DNA of 64,000 nucleotides from Yersinia nurmii (GTDB taxonomy: Bacteria; Pseudomonadota; Gammaproteobacteria; Enterobacterales; Enterobacteriaceae), in contig NZ_CPYD01000015.1 in the NCBI RefSeq assembly GCF_001112925.1, forward strand, positions 1-64,000. Reading direction: 5' to 3'. A program made the translations under genes and the position numbers. Below the pieces are notes generated by a model. It was not told where the DNA came from. It saw only the letters and a list, made by a program, of their open reading frames with translations, and did not search any database. This document shows positions 1 to 12,984 of this stretch, one piece after another (position 1 is the first letter of the stretch; each line of letters opens with the position of its first letter).

Positions 1-50
1 AGTCGTAACAAGGTAACCGTAGGGGAACCTGCGGTTGGATCACCTCCTTA
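1..50 (+). rRNA. 16S ribosomal RNA, 3' end only
   Basis: The window opens inside the last 50 bases of a 16S rRNA. The universal 3' tail is readable, ending in the anti-Shine-Dalgarno CCTCC (43-47) and CTTA. The rest of the gene and the operon promoters lie upstream of the window. Confidence 0.97.
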
Positions 51-189
51 CCTAATGATACGCATTGCGCAGTGTCCACACAGATTGTCTGATAATAGTA
101 ATGAGCAAGAGCACCTGTTGATGTCGTGAGTTTCGACTCATGATGACACAAGAAACGATTAAGTTTTTGATTTAGTCGGAATTTCCTGT

Positions 190-265
190 GTCCCCATCGT
201 CTAGAGGCCTAGGACACCGCCCTTTCACGGCGGTAACAGGGGTTCGAATCCCCTTGGGGACGCCA
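190..265 (+). tRNA. tRNA-Glu (anticodon UUC) in the rRNA spacer
   Basis: A 76-nt cloverleaf with encoded CCA end. The acceptor stem starts GTCCCC and closes with GGGGAC, the anticodon loop CTTTCAC carries TTC at 224-226, and the T-loop is GGTTCGAATCC. It lies between 16S and 23S and is co-transcribed with them. Only this tRNA is present, so this is a Glu-type spacer rather than an Ile/Ala type. It is nearly identical to the E. coli rrn-encoded tRNA-Glu. Confidence 0.98.
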
Positions 266-337
266 TCCGATAATGAGTGAAAGACATTATCAACTGAATA
301 TCTTAAAGATGACTTTAACGAGTCGTGTTTAAGATAT

Positions 338-349
338 TGCTCTTTAACA
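338..349 (+). promoter_or_regulatory. rrn spacer boxA antitermination element
   Basis: TGCTCTTTAACA matches the boxA element of enterobacterial rRNA operons. It recruits the Nus factor/SuhB antitermination complex to the transcript. It lies between the tRNA and 23S, where the second boxA of rrn operons normally sits. Confidence 0.75.
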
Positions 350-488
350 ATCTGGAACAAGCTGAAAATTGAAACACTACAGCTGAAACTTATCTCTCCG
401 TAGATGTATTGAGGTAAGAAGTAACCTGTAGGTAGAGTCTCTCAATAATCGCAGCGCGATGATGTCGAAAGACACCTTCGGGTTGTGA

Positions 489-3395
<2,907 letters not shown>

Positions 3396-3506
3396 ACAAC
3401 ACCAAAGGTGTTTTAGAGAGACGGTTTTAATTTTCAGCATTGTTTACAGATTGGATTGACTGGCTGAGTGGTGTAAATCACGAGGCGGGTTGATTGAAAC
3501 AGAATT

Positions 3507-3626
3507 TGCCTGGCGGCAATAGCGCGGTGGTCCCACCTGATCCCATGCCGAACTCAGAAGTGAAACGCCGTAGCGCCGATGGTAGTGTGGGGTCTCCCCA
3601 TGCGAGAGTAGGACACTGCCAGGCAT
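3507..3626 (+). rRNA. 5S ribosomal RNA
   Basis: A 120-nt 5S gene from TGCCTGGCGG to its complementary end CTGCCAGGCAT, differing from E. coli 5S at only a few positions. It is the last gene of this rRNA operon and is followed directly by a strong terminator. Confidence 0.98.
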
Positions 3627-3640
3627 TAAATCAAGCCAAG

Positions 3641-3667
3641 ACCCCATGCCAAAAGCGTGGGGTTTTT
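3641..3667 (+). terminator. rRNA operon terminator 1
   Basis: An 8-bp stem CCCCATGC/GCGTGGGG with a 5-nt loop is followed by TTTTT, 15 bases after the 5S end. Confidence 0.9.
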
Positions 3668-3726
3668 GCTATGGAAAAAAGACGGCGGCGGGGCGGATAA
3701 ACGTCCTTGCCAGCGCCCGAACGGAG

Positions 3727-3753
3727 GCCTCCTGCGATAGCGGGGGGCTTTTT
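3727..3753 (+). terminator. rRNA operon terminator 2
   Basis: A second hairpin, GCCTCCTGC/GCGGGGGGC (9 bp with G-U pairs, GATA loop), followed by TTTTT. Tandem terminators are usual after rRNA operons. Confidence 0.8.
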
Positions 3754-3896
3754 GCGTTTAAGGGGGCGGGGAAACCCAGGGTATGTCGGGCTTTGAAGGT
3801 TTGTATGGCGATTTTCATTCCCATCAGTTCCGGCTTATCACGTAAATTGTGCCGTTGTTTACATGATTAAGCAGTGAATTCGCAGAGGTGTTGAGT

Positions 3897-4277
3897 TTAA
3901 TTTACTGCCTGATAAACACCGTCTCCGGCCATGGCGCCAGCCACATCCCAGGCGAAGTCTTTCCAGCTCCAGCCTGTACCGCCCTGGCGGCTATCGTAGA
4001 GCTCTTTCCCTGCACCTATACCTATAGAGAACAATAAGCCAAAGCTGCGACTGCGGGCATCTGACCAATTCTGGTGTTCGCCATATGCCGTGCCTGCGGC
4101 GGCAAAAGCAGCAGAGGCGAAGAAGTGCTGAGCTTTGTCTTTTCCCGTCCAGCTTTGAGCGGCCAGCAGGATAGTCTGCTCAATCAGGGATGTCGAGGAT
4201 CCATTTTTGGCGGGAGCCAGGCTAGCGTCCGGTGAGTCGGAAAGGGATAAAAAGGTCGCCAGTCGGGAGGCAAACAT
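3897..4277 (-). CDS. YfiM-like DUF2279 protein
   Basis: A 126-residue protein whose last 80 residues carry the YfiM signature: [27 protein letters not shown] and [14 protein letters not shown]. YfiM of E. coli is an uncharacterised small lipoprotein, so no function is assigned. This copy has no cysteine at all and no clear signal peptide, so it cannot be a lipoprotein as read. An in-frame stop lies seven codons upstream of the chosen ATG, which limits any N-terminal extension. It faces the rRNA operon. In E. coli yfiM is also near an rRNA operon (rrnG). Family call fairly sure; N-terminus and function unknown. Confidence 0.8.
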   Translation of the reverse strand: MFASRLATFLSLSDSPDASLAPAKNGSSTSLIEQTILLAAQSWTGKDKAQHFFASAAFAAAGTAYGEHQNWSDARSRSFGLLFSIGIGAGKELYDSRQGGTGWSWKDFAWDVAGAMAGDGVYQAVN

Positions 4278-4894
4278 AGGTTGTCTCTGCAGGATTAATC
4301 ATAAATACCAATAATTCGGTGACACTCACTTACCACTTATTATTGGTCAGCGTTGGCCACTCACGCACCATCAATCATCTCCAATAACCTTCGCATATCG
4401 TGCTGATTACTCTATTATTTAACGTTATAAAGCGGTGATGAAGAGTTATTCTGCGAAGACATTTAGGAAATGTGGCCGAATCCAAAGTAGCCCATTCTTA
4501 ACAGCGAAAAAGCCGCTGCTCTGAAGGCCATTTAGGCTCTGATCTTTATTGCTGTAAGGTAAAGCTGGTCGAAACTTTGGCGGCGACTGACGAGTCAGGT
4601 TTCATGCCAAATAACCTTTTCTATCTTCTAGATTCTTGTGTTGTTAACTTGCAATAAGGGGAGTTTTGCGCCGAGGTATTAGGCAATGTGATGCAACCCT
4701 ACCCAAAATCAGCTAAGTTATCAGCGTATTAGATGCTATTAATGATGAATAAGTTTCTGTTTGGAACGTGGCTTTAACTGCAAGAGTGGGGCGCTGTCAG
4801 GTGCAAGCGGGTCAGTTGCTAAGATTTACAGTCATCATCTTTGAACCAACCTCATGGCGCAACCTGCTTTATACTATGAGCAGCGGAAAATCAG
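4278..4894. other. gene-free stretch between yfiM-like gene and mobB
   Basis: No ORF with a recognisable product is seen on either strand. The only structure noted is a weak hairpin at 4891-4904 that overlaps the mobB stop codon and is followed on the minus strand by TTTTC. It may end the mobAB transcript. Nothing else is recognised. Confidence 0.5.
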
Positions 4895-5413
4895 TTAAGA
4901 CTGACTTTTCAGCCAGGAACAGATGAAATCAGCAATATGATAGGGTTGGTTAATATCTAATTGCGGTAAATCTGTAGGGGCTGGTTCATCGCTTGCTAGC
5001 GCAATAACATGCTTATCGATAACTCCGGAAAAAGGTTTTCCTACAGCCGCTCGGTATAGGGCGATCTTATTGATAGGCTCATGTTTGAACCCCTCGACCA
5101 ATACGAGATCGATATTGTTTGCATCCAGGCGGCTTGCTAAGTATTGCAGATCCAATGACGGATTATCTGGCGTTTCAGTCATTAGCGCCCAACGTTTATC
5201 GCTGGCAACTAATGTCTGGTCTGCACCAGCTTTCCGTAGCTCATAGCTATCTTTGCCTGGCGTATCGACATCCATATTATGATGAGTATGCTTAATCAGC
5301 CCTACCCGAATGCCACGCTGTCGTAATAGGGGAATAAGTTGCTTCAGTAACGTAGTTTTTCCTGTGCCGCTGTATGCAGCTATTCCTAGGAGTGGGGGAA
5401 CTGGTTTGCTCAT
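4895..5413 (-). CDS. mobB: molybdopterin-guanine dinucleotide biosynthesis adapter MobB
   Basis: MobB is a GTP-binding accessory factor that acts with MobA in forming the bis-MGD molybdenum cofactor in the cytoplasm. The 172-residue product has a P-loop SGTGKTT at residues 15-21, followed by the family block LIKHTHHNMDVD and the C-terminal LVEGFKHE motif. Its length matches the E. coli protein (about 175). The ATG at 5413 is chosen because its ATGA overlaps the mobA stop, implying translational coupling. A longer frame to 5440 would overlap mobA by nine more codons and adds no conserved sequence. Confidence 0.95.
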   Translation of the reverse strand: MSKPVPPLLGIAAYSGTGKTTLLKQLIPLLRQRGIRVGLIKHTHHNMDVDTPGKDSYELRKAGADQTLVASDKRWALMTETPDNPSLDLQYLASRLDANNIDLVLVEGFKHEPINKIALYRAAVGKPFSGVIDKHVIALASDEPAPTDLPQLDINQPYHIADFICSWLKSQS

Positions 5414-6000
5414 TGTCTTTCGGTATTCCTTTCTTCCCATAACGCACAGTCTTCAGGCGTATTTAAATTACAAAACATCTCTGCAGATTCATTAAATATA
5501 ACCCGTTGAGCATGAATATTGTGGAGTAAGATCATTAGTTTTCTTTCTCCATTTGCCAGATAGTTCTCTAATGTTGTTATCAGGCTTTTATGCAGTAAAA
5601 CCAGTGTTGGATGATCTCTTTCACCATCGTTTACATAAGCGGCCAGCATGTTATTTCGGCCTTGCCAAAGTTTCTCAACCATATTTGATGGAATATCTGG
5701 GACATCGCAAGGCACAAAAATGCACCATTCAGTCGCGGCTATATTTAATCCTGCCAGCATTCCCGCCAAAGGGCCGGAAAAACTTTCAGTGATATCGCTA
5801 AAAACTGGAATCCCAGATTTCTCATAGCAAGATATATTGCGATTAGCATTAATCAGTAAATGGTTAACTTGAGGAGTCAATTTATCTGCGACATGCTGGT
5901 ACAGCAATTTTCCGTCCAATTGAAACAATCCCTTATCTTTACCCCCCATTCGGGTTGAGCGCCCTCCTGCGAGAATTATTCCGGTAATCATTGGCTGCAT
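5410..6000 (-). CDS. mobA: molybdenum cofactor guanylyltransferase MobA
   Basis: MobA transfers GMP from GTP to molybdopterin, making the MGD cofactor used by DMSO-reductase-family enzymes such as nitrate reductase and formate dehydrogenase. The 196-residue protein opens with the nucleotidyltransferase signature ILAGGRSTRMGGKDKG (residues 9-24) and has PLAGML and VPCDVP metal/nucleotide-binding blocks. It is the first gene of a mobA-mobB pair with overlapping stop and start codons. Length and order match E. coli. Confidence 0.96.
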   Translation of the reverse strand: MQPMITGIILAGGRSTRMGGKDKGLFQLDGKLLYQHVADKLTPQVNHLLINANRNISCYEKSGIPVFSDITESFSGPLAGMLAGLNIAATEWCIFVPCDVPDIPSNMVEKLWQGRNNMLAAYVNDGERDHPTLVLLHKSLITTLENYLANGERKLMILLHNIHAQRVIFNESAEMFCNLNTPEDCALWEERNTERQ

Positions 6001-6152
6001 TGGGCCGACCTTATTACAATAAGCGATTTAGGAATTGTATAACTAAACTTGTGATGGAGTAAGGATTTACCTTTATTGACAGTTAGGTCTCTTTCACTAC
6101 TTGGCTAACCCTGCTACTTTGTCTTCATATTTTCAAATAGGATAGTTTTGCT

Positions 6153-6422
6153 ATGAAATGTCATCGCGTAAATGAGCTGATTGAACTTTTACATCCGGCC
6201 TGGCAACAAGAACCCGATCTGAATCTAATTCAGTTCCTGCAAAAGCTGGCGATAGAAGCGGGTTTCAAAGGTGATTTTTCAGATCTGACGGACGATATTC
6301 TCATCTATCATCTGAAGATGCGAGGTTCTGCTGCTACAGAAACCATTCCAGGTTTGAAAAAAGACTATGAAGAAGATTTCAAAACGGCGTTGTTACGGGC
6401 TCGTGGCATCATTAAAGATTAG
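6153..6422 (+). CDS. yihD: YihD family protein
   Basis: An 89-residue acidic protein matching E. coli YihD nearly end to end (for example [14 protein letters not shown] and [16 protein letters not shown]). No biochemical function is established. It has no signal peptide or membrane segment, so it is probably cytosolic. It lies between mobAB, transcribed the other way, and srkA, as in E. coli. ATG at 6153 follows a short leader with an AGGATAG-type ribosome site. Confidence 0.95.
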   Translation: MKCHRVNELIELLHPAWQQEPDLNLIQFLQKLAIEAGFKGDFSDLTDDILIYHLKMRGSAATETIPGLKKDYEEDFKTALLRARGIIKD

Positions 6423-6494
6423 TCATGGCAATTAATGCCGACGTTTTTTGAATGATGTTATCTTCTGCTATCAATAGATTACCGTGAATAACTG

Positions 6495-7499
6495 ATGCCT
6501 AAAAATGCTGTTCTAAATAACTCTGCTTTTAATTTTCAGTCATTGTCTCCAGACCTGATCATGGATGCCCTTGAAGGCGTCGGATTGCGGGTGGATTCAG
6601 GTTTAACGGCGTTAAACAGCTATGAAAACCGGGTTTATCAGTTTATGGATGAAGACCGGAAGCGTTATGTCGTGAAATTCTATCGACCTGAGCGCTGGGA
6701 TGCCGCCCAAATTGAGGAAGAGCACCGTTTTTCTCTCGATCTAGCGGAAGCAGAAATTCCGGCCGTAGCGCCTTTAGCGCTAAATGGTCAGACTTTGCAT
6801 ACCCACTGCGGGTTTTTCTTTGTTGTCTTCCCAAGCGTAGGTGGGCGTCAGTACGAGATCGATAATCTGGATCAATTAGAGTGGGTTGGGCGCTTTCTCG
6901 GGCGAATCCATCGGGTTGGCAGTGAGCGGCGGTTTATTACCCGGCCAACTATGAGCGTTGAAGAATATCTGATTGAACCGCGAAGTCTGCTAGCTGGCTG
7001 TGAGTTGGTTCCAGCCAAGCAGAAAGATAAGTTTCTAGCTGCAACAGATTTGCTAATTGAGACTATCAAACAGTACTGGCGTACTGACTGGCAGCCTATT
7101 CGTCTACATGGAGACTGTCACCCAGGTAATATTCTTTGGCGTGACGGCCCATTGTTTGTTGATTTGGATGACGCGCGGAATGGTCCGGCAGTGCAGGATC
7201 TCTGGATGTTATTACATGGAGAACGTAGCGAGCAGCTTATTCAGTTGGATATATTGCTGGAGGCTTATGGCGAATTTGCAGATTTCGATCAGCGGGAATT
7301 AACGTTGATCGAACCTTTACGCGCGATGCGTATGGTTTATTACCTAGCTTGGGTCGTCAGACGTTGGCAAGATCCAGCTTTTCCTAAAAGTTTTCCGTGG
7401 ATGGCGGAGCCTGATTTTTGGTTACAGCAGACTTCGGTATTTGCAGAGCAGGTTAAGTTGTTGCAGGCACCCCCTCTACAGCTGATGCCAATGTATTGA
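6495..7499 (+). CDS. srkA: stress response kinase A (SrkA/RdoA/YihE)
   Basis: SrkA is a cytoplasmic Ser/Thr protein kinase of the choline-kinase-like (APH) fold, linked in E. coli to Cpx envelope stress and protection from programmed death. The 334-residue product has the catalytic loop HGDCHPGNILW (catalytic Asp about 207) and the metal-binding DLDD (about 223-226). Length is close to E. coli (328). It lies 27 bp upstream of dsbA, and the two form an operon in E. coli, consistent with shared envelope-stress control. Confidence 0.95.
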   Translation: MPKNAVLNNSAFNFQSLSPDLIMDALEGVGLRVDSGLTALNSYENRVYQFMDEDRKRYVVKFYRPERWDAAQIEEEHRFSLDLAEAEIPAVAPLALNGQTLHTHCGFFFVVFPSVGGRQYEIDNLDQLEWVGRFLGRIHRVGSERRFITRPTMSVEEYLIEPRSLLAGCELVPAKQKDKFLAATDLLIETIKQYWRTDWQPIRLHGDCHPGNILWRDGPLFVDLDDARNGPAVQDLWMLLHGERSEQLIQLDILLEAYGEFADFDQRELTLIEPLRAMRMVYYLAWVVRRWQDPAFPKSFPWMAEPDFWLQQTSVFAEQVKLLQAPPLQLMPMY

Positions 7500-7526
7500 C
7501 GTTAAGATAATGGAGATTTTTATTGT

Positions 7527-8150
7527 ATGAATAAAGTATGGCTTGCATTAGTGGGTATGGTGATGGCATTTAGTGCCTCAGCAGCACAATTTTCTGATGG
7601 TTCCCAATATGTGACTTTAGATAAACCGGCAACAGGCGAGCCCCAGGTTTTGGAGTTCTTCTCATTCTATTGCCCACATTGCTACCAGTTTGAAAAAATA
7701 TATAAAGTGCCTGAAACAGTGAAGAATTCACTACCAAAAGGCACTAAAATGACTCGTTATCATGTGGAATTTTTAGGGCCTCTAGGTAAAGAGTTAACTC
7801 AGGCATGGGCTGTTGCTATGGCATTGGGTGTAGAAGATGACATTACTTCATTGATGTTTGAAGGTGTGCAGAAAACTCAGGTTGTTCAGACTCCAGCTGA
7901 TATTCGAAATGTGTTTATCAAAGCCGGTGTTACTGAAAAAGATTATGATGCTGCTATCAATAGCTTCGTCGTTAACTCATTGGTTGTACAACAGGAAAAA
8001 GCAGCTGAAGAACTCGGGTTACGCGGTGTTCCTGCTATGTTCGTGAATGGTAAATACCAAATCAAAAACGACGGTATTGATACATCTTCCCAAGAAGCTT
8101 ACGCTAAACAATATTCTGATGTCGTTAACTTTTTGATTAAACAAAAGTAA
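7527..8150 (+). CDS. dsbA: thiol:disulfide interchange protein DsbA
   Basis: DsbA is the periplasmic oxidase that introduces disulfide bonds into exported proteins and is re-oxidised by DsbB. The 207-residue precursor has a cleavable signal peptide ([20 protein letters not shown]), the redox motif CPHC at residues 49-52 and the cis-proline loop [10 protein letters not shown]. It is 27 bp downstream of srkA and followed by a clear terminator. It has its own Shine-Dalgarno (GGAG, 7511-7514). Confidence 0.97.
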   Translation: MNKVWLALVGMVMAFSASAAQFSDGSQYVTLDKPATGEPQVLEFFSFYCPHCYQFEKIYKVPETVKNSLPKGTKMTRYHVEFLGPLGKELTQAWAVAMALGVEDDITSLMFEGVQKTQVVQTPADIRNVFIKAGVTEKDYDAAINSFVVNSLVVQQEKAAEELGLRGVPAMFVNGKYQIKNDGIDTSSQEAYAKQYSDVVNFLIKQK

Positions 8151-8164
8151 TGATAATTCAGTGA

Positions 8165-8192
8165 TAAAAAACCGGCTTCGGTCGGTTTTTTA
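8165..8192 (+). terminator. dsbA terminator
   Basis: A-tract, ACCGGC-TTCG-GTCGGT hairpin (8171-8186) with a stable UUCG tetraloop, then a T run. It ends the srkA-dsbA transcript. Confidence 0.88.
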
Positions 8193-8806
8193 CCTTAAAA
8201 GAAAACACTATGATAAACATGGAAATTAATTTGTATTATCAATATAAAATGACAATATTTAATTAGCTAGGCTGGAATATTATTACCATTTTAATTTATT
8301 GAATATTCAACTGATTCAATGGATTTGAGAAAATTCCTAAAAACCAATCTATCGATTATAGAAATATCGTTTAAACGTTTTATAGTAAGGTGTTTTAATT
8401 GATACCAGAGTTACATCCATGGGGCCTGAAAAACTATTCACCGTTTTTAAAATTTTGATATTCAATATTCTCCGCTAGGAAAATGTACCAAAATTAATTT
8501 CCTATATAAAAAGTCCAATTAACTAATATCCACAATTACGATAAAATTTTCATGACGATAATCATGAATGTAGATTATTTTAACTTAATGATTTATAAGA
8601 GCTTTATTAATGATCTCGATGGGTGGTGTTATTAAGATAGCTCCTCTTTACTCTTTTATTCACAAAGTTATCCACAGAGTGGATCGGCTCGATCATGTAG
8701 CGATCGCTCACGAAAATCACACAAGAAAGGCCTCTAAGATTCGTCTCTTGCTGCCAGCTATGGCATTCTTAGTACCAGACTCAGCAATTGAAGATGAAGA
8801 CACCTT
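8193..8806. other. AT-rich gene-free stretch between dsbA and polA
   Basis: About 600 bp of strongly AT-rich DNA without a credible gene. The homologous place in E. coli carries yihF and yihG, which are absent here. A 74-codon frame (8610-8834) overlaps the polA start and crosses the DnaA boxes. It resembles no family and is not called. The right end holds the DnaA-box cluster described separately. Confidence 0.7.
8656..8705 (+). promoter_or_regulatory. tandem DnaA boxes with GATC cluster upstream of polA
   Basis: Two direct DnaA 9-mers fitting TTATNCACA, TTATTCACA (8656-8664) and TTATCCACA (8668-8676), start 12 bp apart. Three GATC (Dam) sites follow at 8682, 8691 and 8702, and another GATC is at 8612. 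The cluster ends about 100 bp before the polA start codon. DnaA has been reported to stimulate polA expression in E. coli (Quinones, Messer and colleagues), so a regulatory role is the likeliest reading. Confidence 0.75.
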
Positions 8807-11614
8807 ATGGCACAAATCGCAGAAAACCCCTTAATCCTGGTTGATGGCTCCTCTTACCTCTATCGCGCCTACCATGCATTTCCTCCACTGACCAACGCCA
8901 GCGGGGAACCAACCGGTGCGATGTATGGCGTGCTCAACATGCTGCGCAGCCTGTTGCTACAGTACCATCCAAGCCATGTTGCGGTAGTTTTTGATGCCAA
9001 AGGTAAAACCTTCCGTGATGAGTTATTTGCTGAATATAAATCTCCCCGCCCGCCGATGCCTGATGATTTGCGCTCGCAGATTGAGCCGTTACACCAAATG
9101 GTGAAAGCGATGGGGCTACCGCTGTTAGCGGTTTCTGGCGTTGAGGCTGATGACGTGATTGGCACGTTGGCGCAGGAAGCCGAGAAAGCCGGCCATTCAG
9201 TATTAATCAGCACCGGTGATAAAGATATGGCGCAGTTAGTCACGCCAAATATCACGCTGATAAATACCATGAACAACACTATCCTTGGCCCAGAAGAGGT
9301 ATGCGAAAAATATGGCATCCCCCCAGAGCTGATCATCGATTTTCTGGCACTGATGGGGGACTCGTCGGATAACATTCCTGGCGTGCCGGGCGTAGGAGAA
9401 AAGACCGCCCAAGCGTTATTACAAGGCTTAGGTGGGCTGGATACGCTTTATAGCAATCTAGATAAAATCGCGACCCTGACTTTCCGCGGCGCGAAAACTA
9501 TGGCTGCCAAGCTGGAACAGAACAAAGACGTTGCCTACCTCTCTTATAAGCTGGCTACGATTAAAACGGATGTTGAGCTGGACGTGACTTGTGGCGAGTT
9601 GACGGTATCGGCTCCCGATGTCGATCAGCTGCATACATTATTTGGGCGTTATGAATTCAAACGCTGGCTGGTTGATTTAGAAGGCGGCAAGTGGTTAGAG
9701 GGCAATAAACCGCGCCCGACGGGGACGGGTAAGAGTGATAGTCAGGCTGCTGCCGCTGTAGATATTGCTGCTCCGATTGCTGAGGTGACGGCGCAGCTTT
9801 CGCAAGAAAACTATCAGACCATTTTGGATGAAGAAACTTTCTTCGATTGGGTTGAGCGGCTGAAAAAGGCTGATGTCTTTGCCTTTGATACAGAAACTGA
9901 CGGTTTAGACACTTTGACCGCTAATCTCATCGGGCTTTCTTTCGCTGTTGCTCCCGGTGAGGCGGCTTATCTGCCCGTAGCTCATGATTATCTGGACGCG
10001 CCAGCGCAGCTGGATCGTGATTGGGTATTGGCGCAGCTTAAACCACTGCTGGAAGACGAAAAATCGCATAAAGTCGGGCAGAACCTGAAGTTCGATAAAA
10101 GCCTGCTGGCGCGTTATGGTATCGATCTGCGTGGCATCGAATTTGACACCATGCTGGAATCTTATGTGTTGAACAGCGTTGCTGGCCGCCATGATATGGA
10201 TAGCTTGTCTGAGCGTTATCTCAATCATAAAACCATTACTTTTGAAGAGATTGCCGGAAAAGGTAAGAACCAGCTGACTTTCAACCAGATTGCACTGGAA
10301 CAGGCTTCGCCTTATGCGGCAGAAGATGCGGACGTGACTCTGCGGTTGCATTTAATCATGTGGCCAAAGCTACAGGAAAGCGAAGGCTTACTGCGTATTT
10401 TCCGAGAGATTGAAATGCCGCTGCTGCCGGTTTTGTCGCATATAGAGCGCACCGGTGTGTTAATCGATCAATCTATTCTGTCTACGCATTCTCAAGAACT
10501 AACCATCCGTTTGGCTGAATTGGAGAAACAGGCGCACGAATTGGCAGACGAACCCTTTAATCTGGCGTCGCCGAAGCAGCTGCAGGCGATTTTGTACGAA
10601 AAGCAGAAACTGCCCATTTTGAAAAAAACGCCAGGCGGTGCGCCGTCCACCAATGAGGAAGTGTTGGCAGAACTGGCGTTAGATTACCCGCTGCCGAAGG
10701 TTATTCTCGAATATCGTGGCTTGGCCAAGCTGAAAAGCACCTATACCGATAAATTACCTTTGATGATTAACCCGGTTTCCGGGCGAGTACATACTTCATA
10801 TCATCAGGCGGTAACGGCTACCGGCCGTTTATCTTCTCGCGATCCTAACCTGCAAAACATTCCTGTAAGAAATGAGGAAGGTCGACGAATTCGTCAGGCA
10901 TTTATCGCACCAACCGATTACAGCATTCTGGCTGCTGACTATTCTCAAATTGAACTGAGAATTATGGCGCATCTTTCACAGGATAAAGGCCTGCTGGCAG
11001 CTTTTGCTGCGGGTAAAGATATTCACCGGGCAACGGCGGCTGAAGTCTTTGGCGTGGCGCTGGAAAATGTAACCTCAGAGCAGCGCCGTAGCGCGAAGGC
11101 TATTAACTTTGGTTTGATTTACGGTATGAGCGCCTTTGGTTTGGCGCGCCAGCTGAATATTCCGCGCGGGGAAGCTCAACGTTACATGGATCTGTACTTT
11201 GAGCGTTATCCGGGTGTGCTGGAATATATGGAAAGAACGCGTAAACAAGCAGCCGAACAGGGCTATGTGACCACTCTGGATGGACGTCGTTTGTACCTAC
11301 CGGATATAAACTCCCGTAATGCCACTCGTCGTAAAGCTGCGGAGCGTGAAGCGATTAACGCCCCTATGCAAGGCACCGCTGCCGATATTATTAAGCGGGC
11401 AATGATTGCAGTAGATAACTGGTTACAACAGCAGGAAGAGCCTCTGGTACGTGTGATTATGCAGGTACACGATGAATTGGTGTTTGAAGTGCATGAAAGC
11501 GTGCTGGAAAGTGCCACCCAGAAGATTCGCGATCTGATGGAACAGAGCATGGAATTAGACGTGCCGTTGAAGGTTGACGTTGGCGTGGGTAAGAATTGGG
11601 ATCAGGCTCACTAA
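8807..11614 (+). CDS. polA: DNA polymerase I
   Basis: DNA polymerase I fills gaps, removes RNA primers during Okazaki-fragment maturation and acts in repair. The 935-residue protein (E. coli 928) has the full three-domain layout. The 5' nuclease occupies about 1-290 and includes [18 protein letters not shown]. The 3'-5' exonuclease (about 330-525) keeps its acidic motif FAFDTETD, so proofreading should be intact. The polymerase domain (about 530-935) has motif [13 protein letters not shown], the finger helix [16 protein letters not shown] and motif [10 protein letters not shown]. Start at 8807 matches the E. coli N-terminus. DnaA boxes lie upstream and Spot 42 downstream. Confidence 0.98.
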   Translation: MAQIAENPLILVDGSSYLYRAYHAFPPLTNASGEPTGAMYGVLNMLRSLLLQYHPSHVAVVFDAKGKTFRDELFAEYKSPRPPMPDDLRSQIEPLHQMVKAMGLPLLAVSGVEADDVIGTLAQEAEKAGHSVLISTGDKDMAQLVTPNITLINTMNNTILGPEEVCEKYGIPPELIIDFLALMGDSSDNIPGVPGVGEKTAQALLQGLGGLDTLYSNLDKIATLTFRGAKTMAAKLEQNKDVAYLSYKLATIKTDVELDVTCGELTVSAPDVDQLHTLFGRYEFKRWLVDLEGGKWLEGNKPRPTGTGKSDSQAAAAVDIAAPIAEVTAQLSQENYQTILDEETFFDWVERLKKADVFAFDTETDGLDTLTANLIGLSFAVAPGEAAYLPVAHDYLDAPAQLDRDWVLAQLKPLLEDEKSHKVGQNLKFDKSLLARYGIDLRGIEFDTMLESYVLNSVAGRHDMDSLSERYLNHKTITFEEIAGKGKNQLTFNQIALEQASPYAAEDADVTLRLHLIMWPKLQESEGLLRIFREIEMPLLPVLSHIERTGVLIDQSILSTHSQELTIRLAELEKQAHELADEPFNLASPKQLQAILYEKQKLPILKKTPGGAPSTNEEVLAELALDYPLPKVILEYRGLAKLKSTYTDKLPLMINPVSGRVHTSYHQAVTATGRLSSRDPNLQNIPVRNEEGRRIRQAFIAPTDYSILAADYSQIELRIMAHLSQDKGLLAAFAAGKDIHRATAAEVFGVALENVTSEQRRSAKAINFGLIYGMSAFGLARQLNIPRGEAQRYMDLYFERYPGVLEYMERTRKQAAEQGYVTTLDGRRLYLPDINSRNATRRKAAEREAINAPMQGTAADIIKRAMIAVDNWLQQQEEPLVRVIMQVHDELVFEVHESVLESATQKIRDLMEQSMELDVPLKVDVGVGKNWDQAH

Positions 11615-11760
11615 GTGGCGATTATTAAAGCGTTTTATGTAATTAAGCTACATTAGGTGTCGATTATGCTCGGTTTCTCACCGCTGAATCGTGACAATTT
11701 GTGTAACTATACAACAAAAAATTCTTTTGCCCTGCGAAAAAATGATGTAGAGTTACAGAT

Positions 11761-11870
11761 GTAGGGTACAGAGGTAAGATGTTCTATCTTTCAGACCTTT
11801 TACTTCACGTAATCGGATTTGGCTGAATATTTTAGCCGCCCCAGTCATTTATTGACTGGGGCGTTTTTTA
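11761..11870 (+). ncRNA. spf: Spot 42 small regulatory RNA
   Basis: This 110-nt sequence is almost identical to E. coli Spot 42, from GTAGGGTACAGAGGTAAG to its terminator CCCCAGTCA...TGACTGGGGCGTTTTTT. Spot 42 is an Hfq-dependent RNA that represses galK and many secondary-carbon-source genes and is itself repressed by CRP-cAMP. It sits between polA and engB, as in E. coli. The only changes are near the terminator loop. Confidence 0.96.
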
Positions 11871-12044
11871 TGGGCGCTATCCAACCATTTGCCGATTTAT
11901 TCAGCGTTAGAATGCATTTTGGGGAGGAAACAGAGGCGCGGATTTAAATCTGGGAAGGAATACCGGGCAACAACCAGAGGCTGCCGCCCGTAGAGTGAAG
12001 GATTAAGAGGTAAACCGGTTAATCACAGTGGTGTGGAATCTTGC

Positions 12045-12692
12045 TTACTCGCCGTCGTCTTCCAGTTCTTCCATCACTTCCGGCGGAATTTCGCTGAACC
12101 AGGTGTCCAGTTTTTCTCGCAGTTTATCAACGCCAATTTTTTTCAATGAAGAGAACGCTTCGACCTGAATATCCCCCATGAAAGGAATAATGGCTTCGCG
12201 AACCATATTTAACTGGGCTTTACGCGCACCGGAAGCCAATTTATCGGCTTTGGTCAGTAACAGCATCACTGGCGTACCGACAGCAACGGCCCAGGTAATC
12301 ATTTGCTGATCCAGATCTTTCAATGGATGGCGAATATCCATCAACACAACCAGCCCTTTCAGACAGTTACGCTTCTGTAAATATTCCCCCAGCGCGCGCT
12401 GCCATTTGATTTTCATTTCTTCAGGTACTTCTGCGTAACCGTAGCCCGGTAAATCCACCAGACGGATACCATCGGTCACTTCAAACAGGTTGATCAACTG
12501 AGTACGCCCCGGTGTTTTACTGGTACGTGCCAAACTTTTCTGGTTGGTCAATGTGTTAAGTGCGCTGGACTTACCCGCATTGGAACGGCCCGCAAATGCG
12601 ACCTCAATGCCTTCATCGCGCGGAAGATGGCGAATATCCGGAGCACTGATGACGAAATGGGTCATATGATAGTTATAGTTTTTAATGGTCAA
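12045..12692 (-). CDS. engB: ribosome biogenesis GTP-binding protein EngB (YsxC/YihA)
   Basis: EngB is an essential circularly ordinary TRAFAC GTPase needed for assembly of the 50S subunit. The 215-residue protein has G1 [10 protein letters not shown]3 [11 protein letters not shown] and G4 TKADKL, and it matches E. coli YihA (210) throughout. The acidic C-terminal tail (EELEDDGE) is typical. Start ATG at 12692 gives an N-terminus two or three residues longer than E. coli. An internal ATG ten codons in is an alternative. Confidence 0.96.
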   Translation of the reverse strand: MTIKNYNYHMTHFVISAPDIRHLPRDEGIEVAFAGRSNAGKSSALNTLTNQKSLARTSKTPGRTQLINLFEVTDGIRLVDLPGYGYAEVPEEMKIKWQRALGEYLQKRNCLKGLVVLMDIRHPLKDLDQQMITWAVAVGTPVMLLLTKADKLASGARKAQLNMVREAIIPFMGDIQVEAFSSLKKIGVDKLREKLDTWFSEIPPEVMEELEDDGE

Positions 12693-12984
12693 AATTTTTC
12701 GTCTCCGTAAGAGATAGCTAACATGGGGGGATTATAACTACATCGGCGGGAAAGCGGGGGGTTTATCTCGATTAACTCAGTGTGCGAGAAAAATGACTCT
12801 GGAACTTGATGTTTTGTAAGCGATTGCCCATTTTTTGCTGCGGCGATGTCTTATTTTTTAAGTATTGCTAAGAAATCTTGCTTTAAAAACAATCTATTAT
12901 CAATACGGTGATAATTGAACTAGTCCGCATTGGTGTAAGTGTATTGAGTAAAAACAACGGGCTAGTAAAGTTATCGCCGGTACT

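Noticed and set aside
8640-8710. A second replication origin, because DnaA boxes and GATC sites cluster as in oriC
   Set aside because: Only two boxes, no recognisable 13-mer unwinding repeats, and oriC belongs near mnmG/mioC. Regulation of polA is simpler.
8610-8834. 74-codon ORF ahead of polA
   Set aside because: It overlaps the polA start and the DnaA boxes, resembles no family and has unusual composition; treated as chance.
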